Of a stretch of DNA of 64,000 nucleotides, positions 41,470 through 61,916 are shown one piece after another. A program made the translations under genes and the position numbers. The notes under the pieces were generated by a model. That model did not search any database, was not told where the DNA came from, and saw nothing but the letters and a program-made list of their open reading frames with translations. Within the stretch, counting starts at the first letter, position 1, and each line of letters opens with the position of its first letter. Origin of the DNA: Balanoglossus misakiensis (taxonomy: Eukaryota > Hemichordata); NCBI GenBank assembly GCA_040954595.2, contig CM082593.2, forward strand, positions 4,464,001-4,528,000. The letters are read 5' to 3'.

Positions 41470-41760
41470 ACATTGTGTTGTAGAAGTGCATCAAAGAAGG
41501 GAACGGTGGTCCGTCTTGGCGCAACACAACGGCGCTCGACCGGGTGGGAAGGACCAGGTACTTGTCGCCAATCAAATGTGCGTGTAGTCTTGCAATTTTC
41601 TGTCGGCGTCGGATCGTCAGCGCTGACAACCGCCCGTGGCGTGTCCGCCGTGCCTTCCTGTCCTGCAACCACCTCTTTCCAGAAAGTGTGTTTGGGTGAA
41701 GAAGCTGACGCGGTAAACAAGGTGGCACACGACAACAATCGCCATGGACCACGGGGGTAT
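41470..41760. other. CpG-dense segment
   Basis: By eye about 24 CpG in about 300 bp, roughly the number expected from base composition, and much denser than the AT-rich surroundings. Overlapping frames of 105-126 codons are open on both strands, as expected of GC-rich DNA; none is recognisable. It could be a distal promoter, enhancer or unrecognised exon. Confidence 0.4.
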
Positions 41761-42216
41761 TTAGGCGCCTGTTATTTCACCGCAAGGCAACTCTGTTTGC
41801 TTGGAAATGTATTATTAATAAGCAACCAAGAATTTGATTCCGACGCAAGATGATTATCAGTTCTTGGAGTTCATCAATTTGCAAGCAATCCTTTCTCTGA
41901 AAGCAGTGTTATTAATGGGCTGATTCCACTTAATTCAATGTGTTTAATGTATTGTGAGAAAAAATAATTTCCCAGACGGAATGCTGAATTTTCGGACGTT
42001 TTTTTTTTCGGAAATATTATGCGGTCTACTTATGGACGTAATTTTCGTACATCCCTTTGTCAATATTATAGGCAGCTATGATGTATTGTATAATTTCTAA
42101 CATGATTAAAAAATAGTTCACTGCACTTTATATTCACGTTTGGTCTGAACTCAGCGTATACCATGTTGAAATTCAATTCTTTATGAACACATCCATAGTA
42201 TCAGTGACAGACTGGC

Positions 42217-42280
42217 TGGACGGACGGACGGACGGATGGATGGATGGATGGATAGATGGATGGATTGGATTGGATTGGAA
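42217..42280. repeat. (GGAC)n(GGAT)n tetranucleotide array
   Basis: GGAC units pass into GGAT units and then GGATT units. It encodes a spurious His-Pro-Ser-Ile repeat on the minus strand. Confidence 0.93.
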
Positions 42281-45200
42281 GATTAGCTGGCTAGTTAATT
42301 GACGTTCGGGCCAATTGGATAACCGATTGAGTAACTTCTTACAGTGATAGCCCGTTCGACCATTATATTTTTCCATATCGGCAAACTTTGTCACCTTTAC
42401 TTTGGTTTCACATAGATTCAAGTCGTGACACGCATTGGGAATTAGAATAAGACGGCCAGCGAATAAAATGGCGATAAAGTCATGTCACACCTAAGACACG
42501 TTTCTGTAGTGAGACAATCGAGACCAGGGTTACCATATGCGTCTATGACTGCTGACGGGAGTCTTTCAACGAAGTTCTGTAATTATTTCTACATTGAGCC
42601 CCATAAGAGGACAATAGCCAAGGTCTGCTTATGTAGATATCAAGGCTACTGTACTCTTATATAGTTTACAACCTTTGCTTATATATGTTTGATCATGCCC
42701 TTGTTAATTTAGCATTCAATTCAATGAAATAAGTGGAAGTTACAATGTGATGGTTTGGGGTGGTATCGGACAGAGGAAAGTTATAGTCTTAAAAACTTCA
42801 CTTTCATTCCATTTTGTTTACTGGAAGATTTTGTTTGGTACGAAAAAAGGCAGAGACGTCTGTTTGAAAAGCAATGTAGGTTTTGACCTAAGGACTGCCA
42901 AATCCCCTTGTGGCCGAAAGAATTCTCGGCCATTTGGGATTTGGGGCTTGGCTTAGTTGTTGTTAGTTTTTTAATTTTTGCATTCCTTTGAAGATTGAGA
43001 ATAGTACCTGTAAAAGTCGAGGTAACGACTCCTTCTTCGGGTCATCGGTGAACTGGGCTCACATAAATCAAGCAAATATATTCTTCGCTTTGTGCCGTGT
43101 TTCATTGAACGCCGAAGTTGGTAGCACCCGGTTTGTTACTTCTCCGCATTGGACGCTATTGAGAGCGGCTTAATAGCCCGTGACGAATTGGTACGTAGAG
43201 GCGAGAGCAAAAGCAGCCTAAAAATAAACCTTAAGAAAAACTGAAAGATAGATTGATTAATAGGCGATAGAATATCAATCAAACCGTCGACATCCTCACA
43301 AATGTTAACCTCAAACAATGCTGACTTCAAGCAGTTTTTATACGCGATGGCGTCTTCACTATCTAAATTACAATGGGGCTCTTATCTGAAACATTCCAAC
43401 CCCGTCTATTTATTGTTTTCATTCTCCTCTCCACTAGTTTATGATTTGCGAGTCTCTGCTTTTACCTGGAATCTAAACTGCTCATTATTTTCTTAAAACC
43501 GTGTAAAGTTTGCCAATAAAATGTTGGGGGATTCTCGAAGTTGTCTGTTTTTAGCACCAGTCTATGCCGAATCTGATCTACTTAGGGTAGTAACAAATTC
43601 TTGTGGGACTCCATATAGTAGAATGGTGGTATCTAAACACAGCAAATCAGATTTTATAATGTGTTCATGCATTTTACAAGCACACATAAACTTTGGACCA
43701 AGCCTACTCTACAAAATACCTATGGCAAATAACATACAATAACGTGTCCCCAAGTCACGTGTTAGTCAAAGCCTATCGCCTTATCAAAGAGTACGTTAAA
43801 CGGCGACCAATATTGGAAGCATTCGCGTATATATAGCGCTTCGGTAATTAGGAGCGAATTATAAGGTATCTTTCTTATAACTGTAGGTTAGTTAAGATAT
43901 ATGCAATAATTGAGAGTCTTGACATCAGGGGGTAAGGTATCGAGAGCGTGGTACACTAACAAACGATCAGCAACCCGTCAAAACACAATGACTGTGTCCT
44001 GTGTGTGCACATCTCTGTGTCTTAGTACGCATCCTCAGACACAGACGAAAACTCATCCTATCACGCCGCTTAACATGAAAACTGCAACATCTTAATCAAT
44101 CGCGTGCTTACCGATCACTATGGAAACCAATGGATGAGTGGCTACAGACGGGGGAAAAGTTTGTACCACGATTTGATTGTTGAAACCTCTGATAAATCTA
44201 AGTTAAAAGTGACTGTTCCTATTGGTCTGAACGTTCCAGATTTGACACGAATACAAACAAACAGTTGGCCGGACAGATTTCCGCCGGCTATGTACATAAA
44301 TAAAAACTCGACAATAAATCGTGAGGTGGAAGAGAAGAAAACGTGGGACTGAAAAACAGTTTTGATTAAAAGGAGAAGGTACCTGTCGCCCAAAAGGACG
44401 CCGCGAGCAGTTTGAAAGTCTAACAAATAGTCAGCAGGAAATAGGGCCACGACTTTGGCAGGAATTCATTTGACGCGAATTCCTGACTGCTTTTTTGTTC
44501 TCGGTCATCTATCACTTTTTGGCATCCATGAAAAAAACACACTCTCAATTCACTTTGTGGGGGTTCACGCAACACTGAAAGAATGGCGAGAAACTGTTCG
44601 GCTGTGGTAAGCTGAGCTGCGGTCGCCCACGCTGGAAACTGCTGAAACAATAGAGCAGGTTTTGGGGATAATTAAAGTCGATAAGAAGTCCATTTTCTGG
44701 ACACGTTCTGTTACACCCCACAGAAAAGATATTATGTCGCCTTAAATGACCTCTGACCTTAAGGTTCGGGTCATACTTATGGGATGGATTGCTCAGTTGA
44801 AATGTCTGCACTTTTTCGGTCGGCGATTGAATAAATGAACGAACTTCAGTCGATATGAGTATCAAACGTTCGCGAAGATGGAATATGGAAACATGAAATA
44901 ATCATTAGGAGGAAGGTTGAACGGTGGTTATATAGTATCACATTGAAGGGAAAATCACACTGACAAGACAGAACCACTGAACGCAATTGACGGTTCTGGA
45001 GCCAGAGTTACTCCAATCTGCCCTGGCCTTCCGTCACCGATAAAAACCGTGACGGTTATTATTATCTCAGATAACTTCCTTTATTCTACTTTCGCCGTAA
45101 CTGTACCTGTTTTTATTTTTTAACAAAAACAGAAAAACGCAAAGTACGCAAACAACAAAATTATACAATTATTAATCCCACACAAGACGACAAAACAAAC

Positions 45201-46561
45201 CATAACGCCGATTAATTGTTTTCTTTGGTTATCCATCATCCAATGTGATAAAAGTAATTCTCGTGGGTGGGTAGAAGCAGCGAGAAGTAAGGTGCGTTGC
45301 TCAAGGGCGCTACATCGCGGCTTGTCCAGCCATCGTCTGATAGTAAGCCAACATGTATATACCCCGGTCTGTCATAGATCGAGGCATTGTTCGCTCTATT
45401 CGTGAAATCACTTGAACTCACTTGGATCAAGACACTTCTCCTGAAGCACACTGTAAACTCCTCTTTAATAAGTAGAGATGATCAGACCGTTTATGGATTA
45501 GTGGATATGATGTAAAGTAACGAACGTTTGTGGTTGTGTAGGTTTAACACGGGTCAATCTAACTGAATGAGAGCGGCTGGGTAATTGTACAAAGGTAACA
45601 CAAGTGCTCAGCACCCCGTCGTAAGTGCTCCGCTAAAACAAACACTTCACCCTAAGGACCTCCAACCACTGAATAAATAGTTGTCATGGTAACCTCCGGT
45701 TGGCTAAACGTCTTCAATCGAAATTGGGAAATCTCGAAGTGAGTTTAATGGGCTATATTACAAATTAAACGCTGTTGACCAATAATTCACACTCTTCGCT
45801 TCGGCGCCTTTTGATGAGGGACAAGGGTGCTACCGTACCGCGTTCAATCCTTTGGACTGAAAAAAAGAACACAACAGTTATTAAAGTCGCTGATTGTTGT
45901 GTTTATGTGTCAGTGCGACCAACAGCTCAAATGCTCACCTTGTATGGTACAAACTAAGGCAACGGAGACGAAAAATAAACCTTAATTGTGAGGAATTGTT
46001 TTGTTGGTCACTATACGTTGTCATGGGCGGAAAAAATAGTCCGATTTTTGGCTTAGATTTAATTTCCACGCATTCTTGATAGGTTAAAGAATTCGTCGTC
46101 ATCGAAAAAGAACATTTTAGTTGTATATTTATTGTTTATAGTCGATAAAGGTGGACGTTGATTTTTTTCAGGTTGGGTTTCACTTCCAATAATAGCCTCG
46201 TTATAGGATTACCCACTTTGCATGAGTTCCGCATGAAATCAAAAACAGCTATTCGTGGGAAACCTAGTATCTTTGCATTTCCAGTGTCGGGTAACGTCTA
46301 ATTTAACACCTTTCTTTCTTCCATTTCTCTATTGTTCATTCTTGCGGGATTTTTCTTGTAAACTTCGATTGATATTTTTTGGCGAAATGTTTAAAAAAGA
46401 GGTGAGCGTGTGTTTTTGTTTGTATGCGCAAAGTACGCCTGGCTTCGACTGGCTTTTGTTGGCGACAGTGTCGGTTTTCTGACACTTGTTGAATGTTGAC
46501 GTTTGCTGACACTAAGTACCGAACGGCAAAGCGACGCTCATCAAACGCGGCGCTCACTTGA

Positions 46562-46585
46562 TGTTGTTGTTGTTGTTGCTACCAA

Positions 46586-46656
<71 letters not shown>
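46562..46656. repeat. compound microsatellite (GTT)n then (CAT)23
   Basis: Short GTT array (about 46562-46578), an 8-base spacer, then about 23 uninterrupted CAT units (46586-46656). The open frames reading poly-Ile, poly-Ser and poly-Met come from this array. Confidence 0.97.
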
Positions 46657-48324
46657 ATTTCGCCGTTGTTGTTTCGCAAACGTTCAAGGAATCCCTCTTT
46701 TCTACATCAAATGCCTGGGTTTTATTATATTCAAACGTAATTAACATTAGTAAACAAAGACTCTTTCGTCTACCGTAAGAGTAACGTGGCCATATCATTC
46801 TGGCAAATGTTTGCAGAGAACCAGATGTCAGCGAGAAAATTTTCCTAATTTGATTGAAACTGTAACTGTTTTATTGGCTTGCTGTTTCGATGACTTTTCA
46901 CAAGGCAAAGCGGAACAATGGGAACAATAATACCACTGCTGCACACAGACATACCACAGAGGATATAGGACAATAGTAAAACTCATTCTAATTTATCATT
47001 AATGGTGGGTTCGTTTATCCCCATTATGGGCACCATCGGTAGGGAGATCTTTGTATAGCTTTCTCTACCTATGTGTATCTGTCTGTCTGTCTTGCTGTCT
47101 GTCCCTCTCTCTCATCACCCCGTTAAGTGAACAGGAATATATTGGATCAAAATCTTGATAATTGGAGCAGAGGTAATAAAAAACAGCTTGCAGGTATGGT
47201 CCGACATGAACCAATCATTTTCATCGCTGACACGTCACCATGTCATCGAGGCAAAGTCTGCGAAAGGCAATAATACGGGTCCCTTTGAATATGATAGCGA
47301 GACGAATTAATTTAGCCAAGCGTAATGGAGCAAGCAGTCAAAGGAAGATACGTTTTAATCGTCTTTAATGTTGTTAGCAATGTCTGAACTGTGGCGCGAG
47401 TTCACCACCGACTAGACGAATTAGCCGGCTTGGTTAGCAAGCATTTGAATTGTGGTATTTGAGTAGGTACTAATTGGAATTCGTCTATCACGCAGTTGGA
47501 AAAGTAAAGAAAATCATTAATATTTTAGTATTCATACAATCATCGTCGCCATCATAGTAGCATTCTGAGGACATTGACATGAATTAGCAGAATGTTTTCC
47601 CACTTATAACGCTATACATCCAACAAAAACTACCAGTTGTAAGTTACTTTTTTACCTTTTCTCAAGATAGGCTGGTCATGTGATAGTGATATCGAAGTAA
47701 GCCAAATTCTACATTTTATTTTGAATATAGAATAGCTGAAAATTTTGTTTTAATCGCCAATGATGCTTTTTTCGATTATTTGTGTGCGTTTTATTCATAT
47801 GCGTGGGGTGATGAAAACCAGTGAATAGCTTATTGGTAGAGACAAAAGAACTACATTGCAGCGTTGTATATGGTCTATACTTTGGTGACAAGATAGCCGA
47901 TGGGACAGCGGAGCAAACCCACAACTGGCGAAGAACGTTGCGAGGGAAAATAGAAGCAAATTCCTATAAAAAGTCGCAGCCATGTTTACTAAACCGACCA
48001 CAGATGCCGTCGAGCTTGCCATGGCCACTATCCATATGCCGGCAGTTTGCCGAACAACAGGTGATGTGCTAAACGCTCGGCAGGTGGTAGAAGCGAAAAC
48101 GAGAAATTAAACGACATTTAAATTGTCATTCAGTCGATTAATACGAGGAACATGATGGAAATATTGATGTCGATTAATTTGGCCCGCTGCATATTGTGAA
48201 TGTTGGCTTGTGTCCCTCCCCACGAGTGATCACCATTTTTTGCTATTGTCCGTCAATTTCAATGCGTCAATTACTATTAAACCCTCTCTTTTCAAAACAT
48301 GTTTCTCGATACCGTTGTCTCACC

Positions 48325-48325
48325 G

Positions 48326-48361
<36 letters not shown>

Positions 48362-48392
48362 GATATCTTTCTTTCTTTCTTTCTTTCTTTCC
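48325..48392. repeat. (GTCT)n and (TTTC)n microsatellite
   Basis: GTCT units to about 48352, an ATCT-type transition, then TTTC units at about 48367-48391. Confidence 0.93.
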
Positions 48393-49305
48393 ATCCACCG
48401 AGTCATCACCCATCCGTTCCCAGCTTCGATAATGTTTCAATTTGGTACGTAGTTTTTAATTAGCTTAAATTTCCTTCCCCTTTTTTATCATTTTGTCGGA
48501 TGCTCATCAGTTCATTTTTGATTTTACTGGTTTTTATTCTGTATATATGTTCTGTTTCTGCTGTGGGGTGTATTTGTGATATATGTGTTTATTTCTTTTT
48601 GGAACCTGTGAATGATTCCATGATGGACGACCGCGCGTGGGATGACGTGTCTGATGTCAGAGGATAAAAACGAGGGCAGCTGAGAACAGTCAGATAGCAG
48701 TCACACAAAGGTTTAAGGTTATGAAAACATAAACACTTTGCTTGGGTCTTTTGACTTAAAGTTTAGAAAAATATTGTTTCAGTGGTTTACATGGTTATGC
48801 CGAAACAATTGTAGCTGATACTATAATAGAATGTTTCGTTGTAACTCTTGATTTATTTCTTCCGGGCGGGATGTGCCACGTGATAGGTTCTTTCCGGGTT
48901 TAATTTTCAAATTAAACATTTTTAAAATGTCCTTTTGTGTTGGTTGCCTTTCTGTTGGCATGATACGGGGATGCGGTGTTGCGAATCGTTCGCTGTAGCG
49001 GAAACGTGTCCCGCAGCTAAAATCGGTTTCAAATGGCAGACTAGACTGTCACAGACACGTTTCAAATTCGGATAGCTGGGGTTCGTCCAGGCAGTTTCCC
49101 TAAAGAGATCGGATGTATGTGTCTTGCTAAATATTCGACTATTTTTCTTGTCTTGTGTTTTCAGGTAAATTGATATTGATGCTCTCTCTGAGTAGGTACA
49201 TGTAGCTTGTGGCCTTTTTTATTGGTATACGACCGCGTGTAGCGGAAAATACATTGCCATCCTCCACAAGTACATGTGATAGCTTACCTTACAGTCCATG
49301 ATTAA

Positions 49306-49325
49306 AGCGCCCTCTGCTGTCCACC
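49306..49325 (-). promoter_or_regulatory. CTCF-like motif, site 1
   Basis: The minus strand reads ACAGCAGAGGGCGC, matching 13 of 14 positions of the animal CTCF consensus CCASYAGRKGGCRS. It lies about 1.8 kb beyond the inferred MELK 3' end. Confidence 0.5.
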
Positions 49326-49490
49326 GATATCGGCGCTCCTCTCGAAATGGTATTTGCTTTGCAATTTTTTTTTGCTAGACTTGTATCAGTTATAAATTTA
49401 TAAAAACGTTATAACTTTTAATTTTTGCCAGGAATTATTGTATTTTATTTTATATGTACTGTATTGTAATTTATTATAATTTCAGTTGTA

Positions 49491-49510
49491 GACTGCCCTC
49501 TACTGGATGG
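49491..49510 (-). promoter_or_regulatory. CTCF-like motif, site 2
   Basis: The minus strand reads CCAGTAGAGGGCAG, matching all 14 positions of CCASYAGRKGGCRS. It has the same orientation as site 1, about 185 bp away. Confidence 0.55.
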
Positions 49511-49826
49511 GATTACATTGTGCCTTAGACGGGGGTCGCATAATTCGATCGGCCTCTTGCCTATTTCGCCAACACCTCAGCTGACAGCGTTCGGTTTTTC
49601 GCTCTAGTTTTTTCACGTTTCCTACGATTTTAAGGCAAGTGCTTGTACGTCTTAGGGTACCAACCCTTCGTAACCATTATCTACATAACGCACCAAAGAA
49701 ATGTATCCAATATTATTTTTACGTGAAGCGCATTTTCCAAGAACAAATAGGCGATCATCTCCAGCAATGTGGTCAGGGACGTGCGGTCACGTTGGTCTGG
49801 ACGATGGCGATTTAAATGGCAGAGAT

Positions 49827-49841
49827 GGGGGGGGGGGGGGG
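49827..49841. repeat. G15 homopolymer
   Basis: Uninterrupted run of 15 G. Confidence 0.95.
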
Positions 49842-51109
49842 TAACTTTTTAGAAACTAGACCGTGACATAAAAACACAGATACCACATGTGGTTATACTG
49901 TATAATGTCGGGTCTCGAACGAAACTAATCCGTCGATTACTAGTACACGTGTCGATTAAAAAATAGAATGTGTTGTAGCCTTAGGGTCACCGAATCAAGT
50001 TCAACAAACCAAAGGAGTGTGCATGTTGCAAGATTATTGACTCACAGGGCCATGTTGATTAGTCGGTTGACGTTAAAAGAACATTAATCAGTGATATAAA
50101 TGCCAGAGATGAATCGTTTTGTGGACAAGATTGTCAACATGTGACAAATGCAAGTAGTTTCAGTGAATTAGCGCAATTAAAAGTGATTAGGAGACCTACA
50201 GCCATTATACTATTGTACTCGCGTACAATGCACCCCGTTCTCAGTCAGTATTGTTTCTCTTCTAATTTGCATGACAAAGCCAGCCACATGAAAGATCTTG
50301 GGTCATCAAAAACAAATTGGGTCGACTTTTTGACTGCTGTTTAGCGGATGGAGATGCGTTTACCACCTTCTCGCTTTTGTCACCCTATGTTTCAGCCATG
50401 GTTGTGTCATTGAATGAATTCCACATAGGTGTGTTAGAATCGTAAAAGTGTAAAAACTATTTCATTGTATGAGATATTACAAGGACAGTCTTTTACGAAG
50501 CGGTCATCTTCAAATGTTTTTTTCTGTTACGTACTGCGTACTTGACAATGACAATGTATTCACAGTCAAATTTGCCTTAGGATTCACGATCAGTGTGGAT
50601 TAAATTTAATTAAAGTGATTAGTGAAGAATAAAATTAAACTTTCAATGGATGAAATTGGATACATACTCATTAGAATAATATGCCATCTAACAGGTGGTC
50701 AACGGTAATCCACAGATTATGTAAATATTGTCTCTCAACTTCTAAGGGTACGTGAACCTTTGTTTGTTTGCATACTCGCATTTTAAAGAACACCGGAACA
50801 CCGCCCCCCCCCCTCCCCTCCGTAGTGACGGATCGGTGTTGCAACGAAGTGCGCCACACGCGGCAGTCCAACTAACGCCTTGGAAACGAATGCTGACGTT
50901 GAGGGCGCATATGCAAACTTCTGACACTCTTTGAAAAAGTTTTATTTCTTCGTGAGAATGCAACTATTTGGGAGTGGGCATGATTCTAATTCAAAATAGA
51001 CAAATGTGTATAAAGGAATACACACATTTCTACGTTATTCAATGTGTATGACTATTTGTACTGATATGCCATTGAAATCAGGATTTACTTACATCAAGAC
51101 ATCAAATGA

Positions 51110-52829
51110 AGATTGAATTTAAAAAAATGTCTGTTTATTTACAAATGAAGATTATGCATAGTAGATGAGAGAAAAGAAGTTGAAGTTAAGTTTGTAACAA
51201 GACTTCTACCACACAACTGTTTCTACATCATAAAAAAAACGTCACAAAACATACAAATGAATGATTTTTAACAATGACACATCAAATCTTTTACAAGATA
51301 TCTCAAGTATAAAATAAAATAACGGTATTCAGAAAGTCGATTACCTATGGATAGGTCAATCACTTACTTTCTTAATCTTACATTATTAGTCAGTACCGTT
51401 GATCATCAAATCATTCATGTCAATTAAGCAGGTTTTTTCAATTCTTATACATGTACATCGACATTATTTCTAATTGAGAGTTTGTAAACAGTGAGTGAAT
51501 GACAAACTGCCTTGCTGGTCAAAGCCGTCCTATGTACTCATCATGGCAGCAAAATGATAAAATTCTCACAATTTGATCTTTTTTTAAAAGTTCCATAAAA
51601 CCCAACTGCAATAGTTCTACATACATGAAATCAAAATACATAATATTCAGTCATTTCACAGTCTTATACTTTCTCGTGCAATGCATACTGTTTGAGATAA
51701 AAAACTTCACAGACAAAATTTGCTTTAAATACAAAAGATTGGCATCTTTTATCCTTTCTTGAGTAGGAAACCTTGGTCCAAACACCATGAACTCCATCTA
51801 TGTGGCGATGTTGGTCGATAACGGGTTGAAATCTGACTGTTTGTAATACTGGATTAAAAGATGTTACAGACTCATGAATAATTGAAATACCTGTCATATT
51901 GAAGTACAAATGTTGTATATATTTCTGCATAGCATTTGCAAGTTTGTCTCATGTCTTTTTTTCCGGTATGCTTGTAGACTTGCACTGGGACAGAAATCTA
52001 GGATGTAGTTAGTTATGTATGATTTTAATCTACTTTGTGGCAAATACCGTAAGGCACATGAATTGCAGTGGTGTGGACTTGTTTCCACAGTGAGTAGCAA
52101 ATGTTCAATTCTTGTCTTTAATTTGCATCAGTATCACTATGGCAACAACAATCATGCCACACCCATATGTCCCTAACTACACTTCTAATGACTCTACCTT
52201 AATTGCAGACAAAATTTATATCCATCATTTATAACATCTACTGAAAATAATATCTAGAACTAGGAGACTGCTTTGACTTGCACTATGACTTGAAATACTT
52301 TCTTCTAACATCTAAAATTTTGCAAAAGAAATGGTGCGAGACTTGTTATACTCCCACATCCAATTAAATTTTTCTATTTTTACCAATAAATACAGATATT
52401 TTACAGAAAACAGCCCTGTACCGGACCATTGCTGTGCATTTTGACAATAATTGTGCTAGGCGTAGCGACACTCACAAGCTGCTGGTTTTAAGGCTAGTGT
52501 CTCATAATTAATTGTAACTTTCACCTTGCATGGCACTTGGCAGTGAAATACTCCATATATATATTCATGCTGTAAATTCAGTTAGTAAATAAAAAACATG
52601 TTGTATTATGCATAGAAAAATCTCATACATGAATTAGAATTTTGACGTGTGCTGGAATCAGCATAACCTTCCACCCCTGCATTTGTTGTATAATGGAATG
52701 ATCCTTGTCACTAGCTAGTAGAGGTAGGCAACATTTCAAAGAAACCAGGGGATGATGGCATGAAAATTGTCGATGTATTTTCAATGTCTGTGTTGAGCCA
52801 GCTGAATTTTTCCCAGTGTTATATTTGAG
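51110..52829 (-). other. MELK: MELK 3' UTR (inferred extent)
   Basis: An AT-rich non-coding stretch follows the MELK stop. The first canonical AATAAA downstream in sense is at 51139-51134. An ATTAAA at 52122-52117 could give a shorter 3' end. The extent is inferred from signals only. Confidence 0.5.
51134..51139 (-). terminator. candidate MELK poly(A) signal AATAAA
   Basis: AATAAA in sense, followed about 10-20 bases later by a T-run that could serve as the downstream element. It is the first canonical hexamer after the stop codon. Confidence 0.45.
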
Positions 52830-60555
<7,726 letters not shown>

Positions 60556-61738
60556 GTCTATCCTTAGTTTGTCGCTCTTTTCACTCTCAATGATAATTTC
60601 TGGGAGATCTTGTCTGTGAAGACAAAAGAACAAGAATTCTGTCAGTTGTCATGCCACCTTACCAGTACACGTACCAAATCGAATACAATCCCCCATCAGA
60701 ATTCGTTTATAGAAATCATACTTTTCATCATTCCTAGCTAAATGTACATGTAACACTTTTCATCGAAGACTGACAAAAATATGGTGTTTACTATGTGGGT
60801 GTTAATCTTCCAGATTACCATTCCTGAATATCAAAACGTTTGCCCCCGAGAGGCCCCAGGACAAGATAATAAAGTCCAGATGAAATTTCTTTGTCATAGA
60901 TCACAAATGATTTATTACACCAATCACGGAAATTCTTCCATCCTCAAGTTATTGCATGTGTACCATATGCTGGGGAATTGCTCAAAATTTGTGGCAGTAT
61001 GCTATGAATCAAAGAACCTCGTTACCGTATAATCAATTGGGAAATCGTCTTAAGAAAGCTGATTGCATGGATATTGAAATTTCCACTTTTTGTTTAGGAA
61101 ATCAATTTTTTGTTGAAATATCGCTACATGGTATGTTCTAAACTCTGAAGTCATCCCATTAGATGCAGCCAGTACGCAATTAATATGCTATACACATGTG
61201 AACTTAATTTAATGACAAGAATGGCCTACATTACTTAGACTACTAAAAGAAAGAATATGGATATCTGAGACGTTATCAAAAAATAAACTATTCAAATTGT
61301 GAGGACATTTGTCTGAAACTGTATGTCTATTTCATGGCTTTGTCTAAAAAATTCACATAAATGTTAACTATGCAGGTAATACATGCAGAAGATAAGATCC
61401 AGCTGCAATTTTTCTTTTTACTCTTTCATTTCCAGAGCGAAAATGCAATAGAGTACAGCTTACTTAGTGTATTAATCTAAAAACCATATGAAATATGAAG
61501 TCTCCCGGGAACGGTGACATTCAGATATTAAATGTGGGATTGGTTTTCGCAGAATGTAATCATTAATATGAGTGCATTCATTTTCCAATGGAAAAAATAT
61601 GACAGCTGATAACAAATGAGTGACACACTGCAGATAAGAAAGACAAGGAAATATATACCAAGGTAATATTAAAACTTAATGAAGTGGGTACCCCTGGATA
61701 GCTTTCAATTGTCAGAGATATTGAAAAGAGTTCAGCCT

Positions 61739-61752
61739 GTGTGTGTGTGTGT
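61739..61752. repeat. (GT)n microsatellite
   Basis: Short uninterrupted GT array. Confidence 0.85.
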
Positions 61753-61802
61753 ATCATATGTGGAAAAAGCCAGGCTTATCTCAATTTTTTTTCACTTCCA
61801 TA

Positions 61803-61916
61803 TAACTGTATGTCTTGTTTTCTTTTAATTTTAATTTATCAAATATAATTTAGAATGAGTAACTGTATGTCTTGTTTTCTCTTAATTTTAATTTATCATA
61901 TATAATTTATAATGAG
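61803..61916. repeat. 57-bp tandem duplication
   Basis: Two copies, 61803-61859 and 61860-61916, each beginning TAACTGTATGTCTTGTTTTC and ending AATGAG, with only a few mismatches. It lies in the putative MELK first intron. Confidence 0.9.

Larger units (their letters stand above)
37017..46560. other. non-coding stretch, no gene recognised
   Basis: AT-rich DNA with a CpG-dense island near 41.5 kb, short hairpins and simple repeats. The segment about 39400-40560 carries many ATTA/TAAT cores of the kind bound by homeodomains, which alone is weak evidence. Confidence 0.5.
46657..51109. other. intergenic stretch beyond the MELK 3' end
   Basis: Contains simple-sequence arrays, a 10-bp inverted repeat (GAAACGTGTC at 49001-49010, its complement at 49054-49063), the two CTCF-like motifs and a G15 run. 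No exon was recognised. Confidence 0.55.

Noticed and set aside
41406-41853. Three overlapping frames of 105-126 codons on both strands
   Set aside because: Typical of CpG-rich DNA with few stop triplets; none has a recognisable motif.
46503-46798. Frames encoding poly-Ile, poly-Ser and poly-Met
   Set aside because: Created entirely by the CAT microsatellite.
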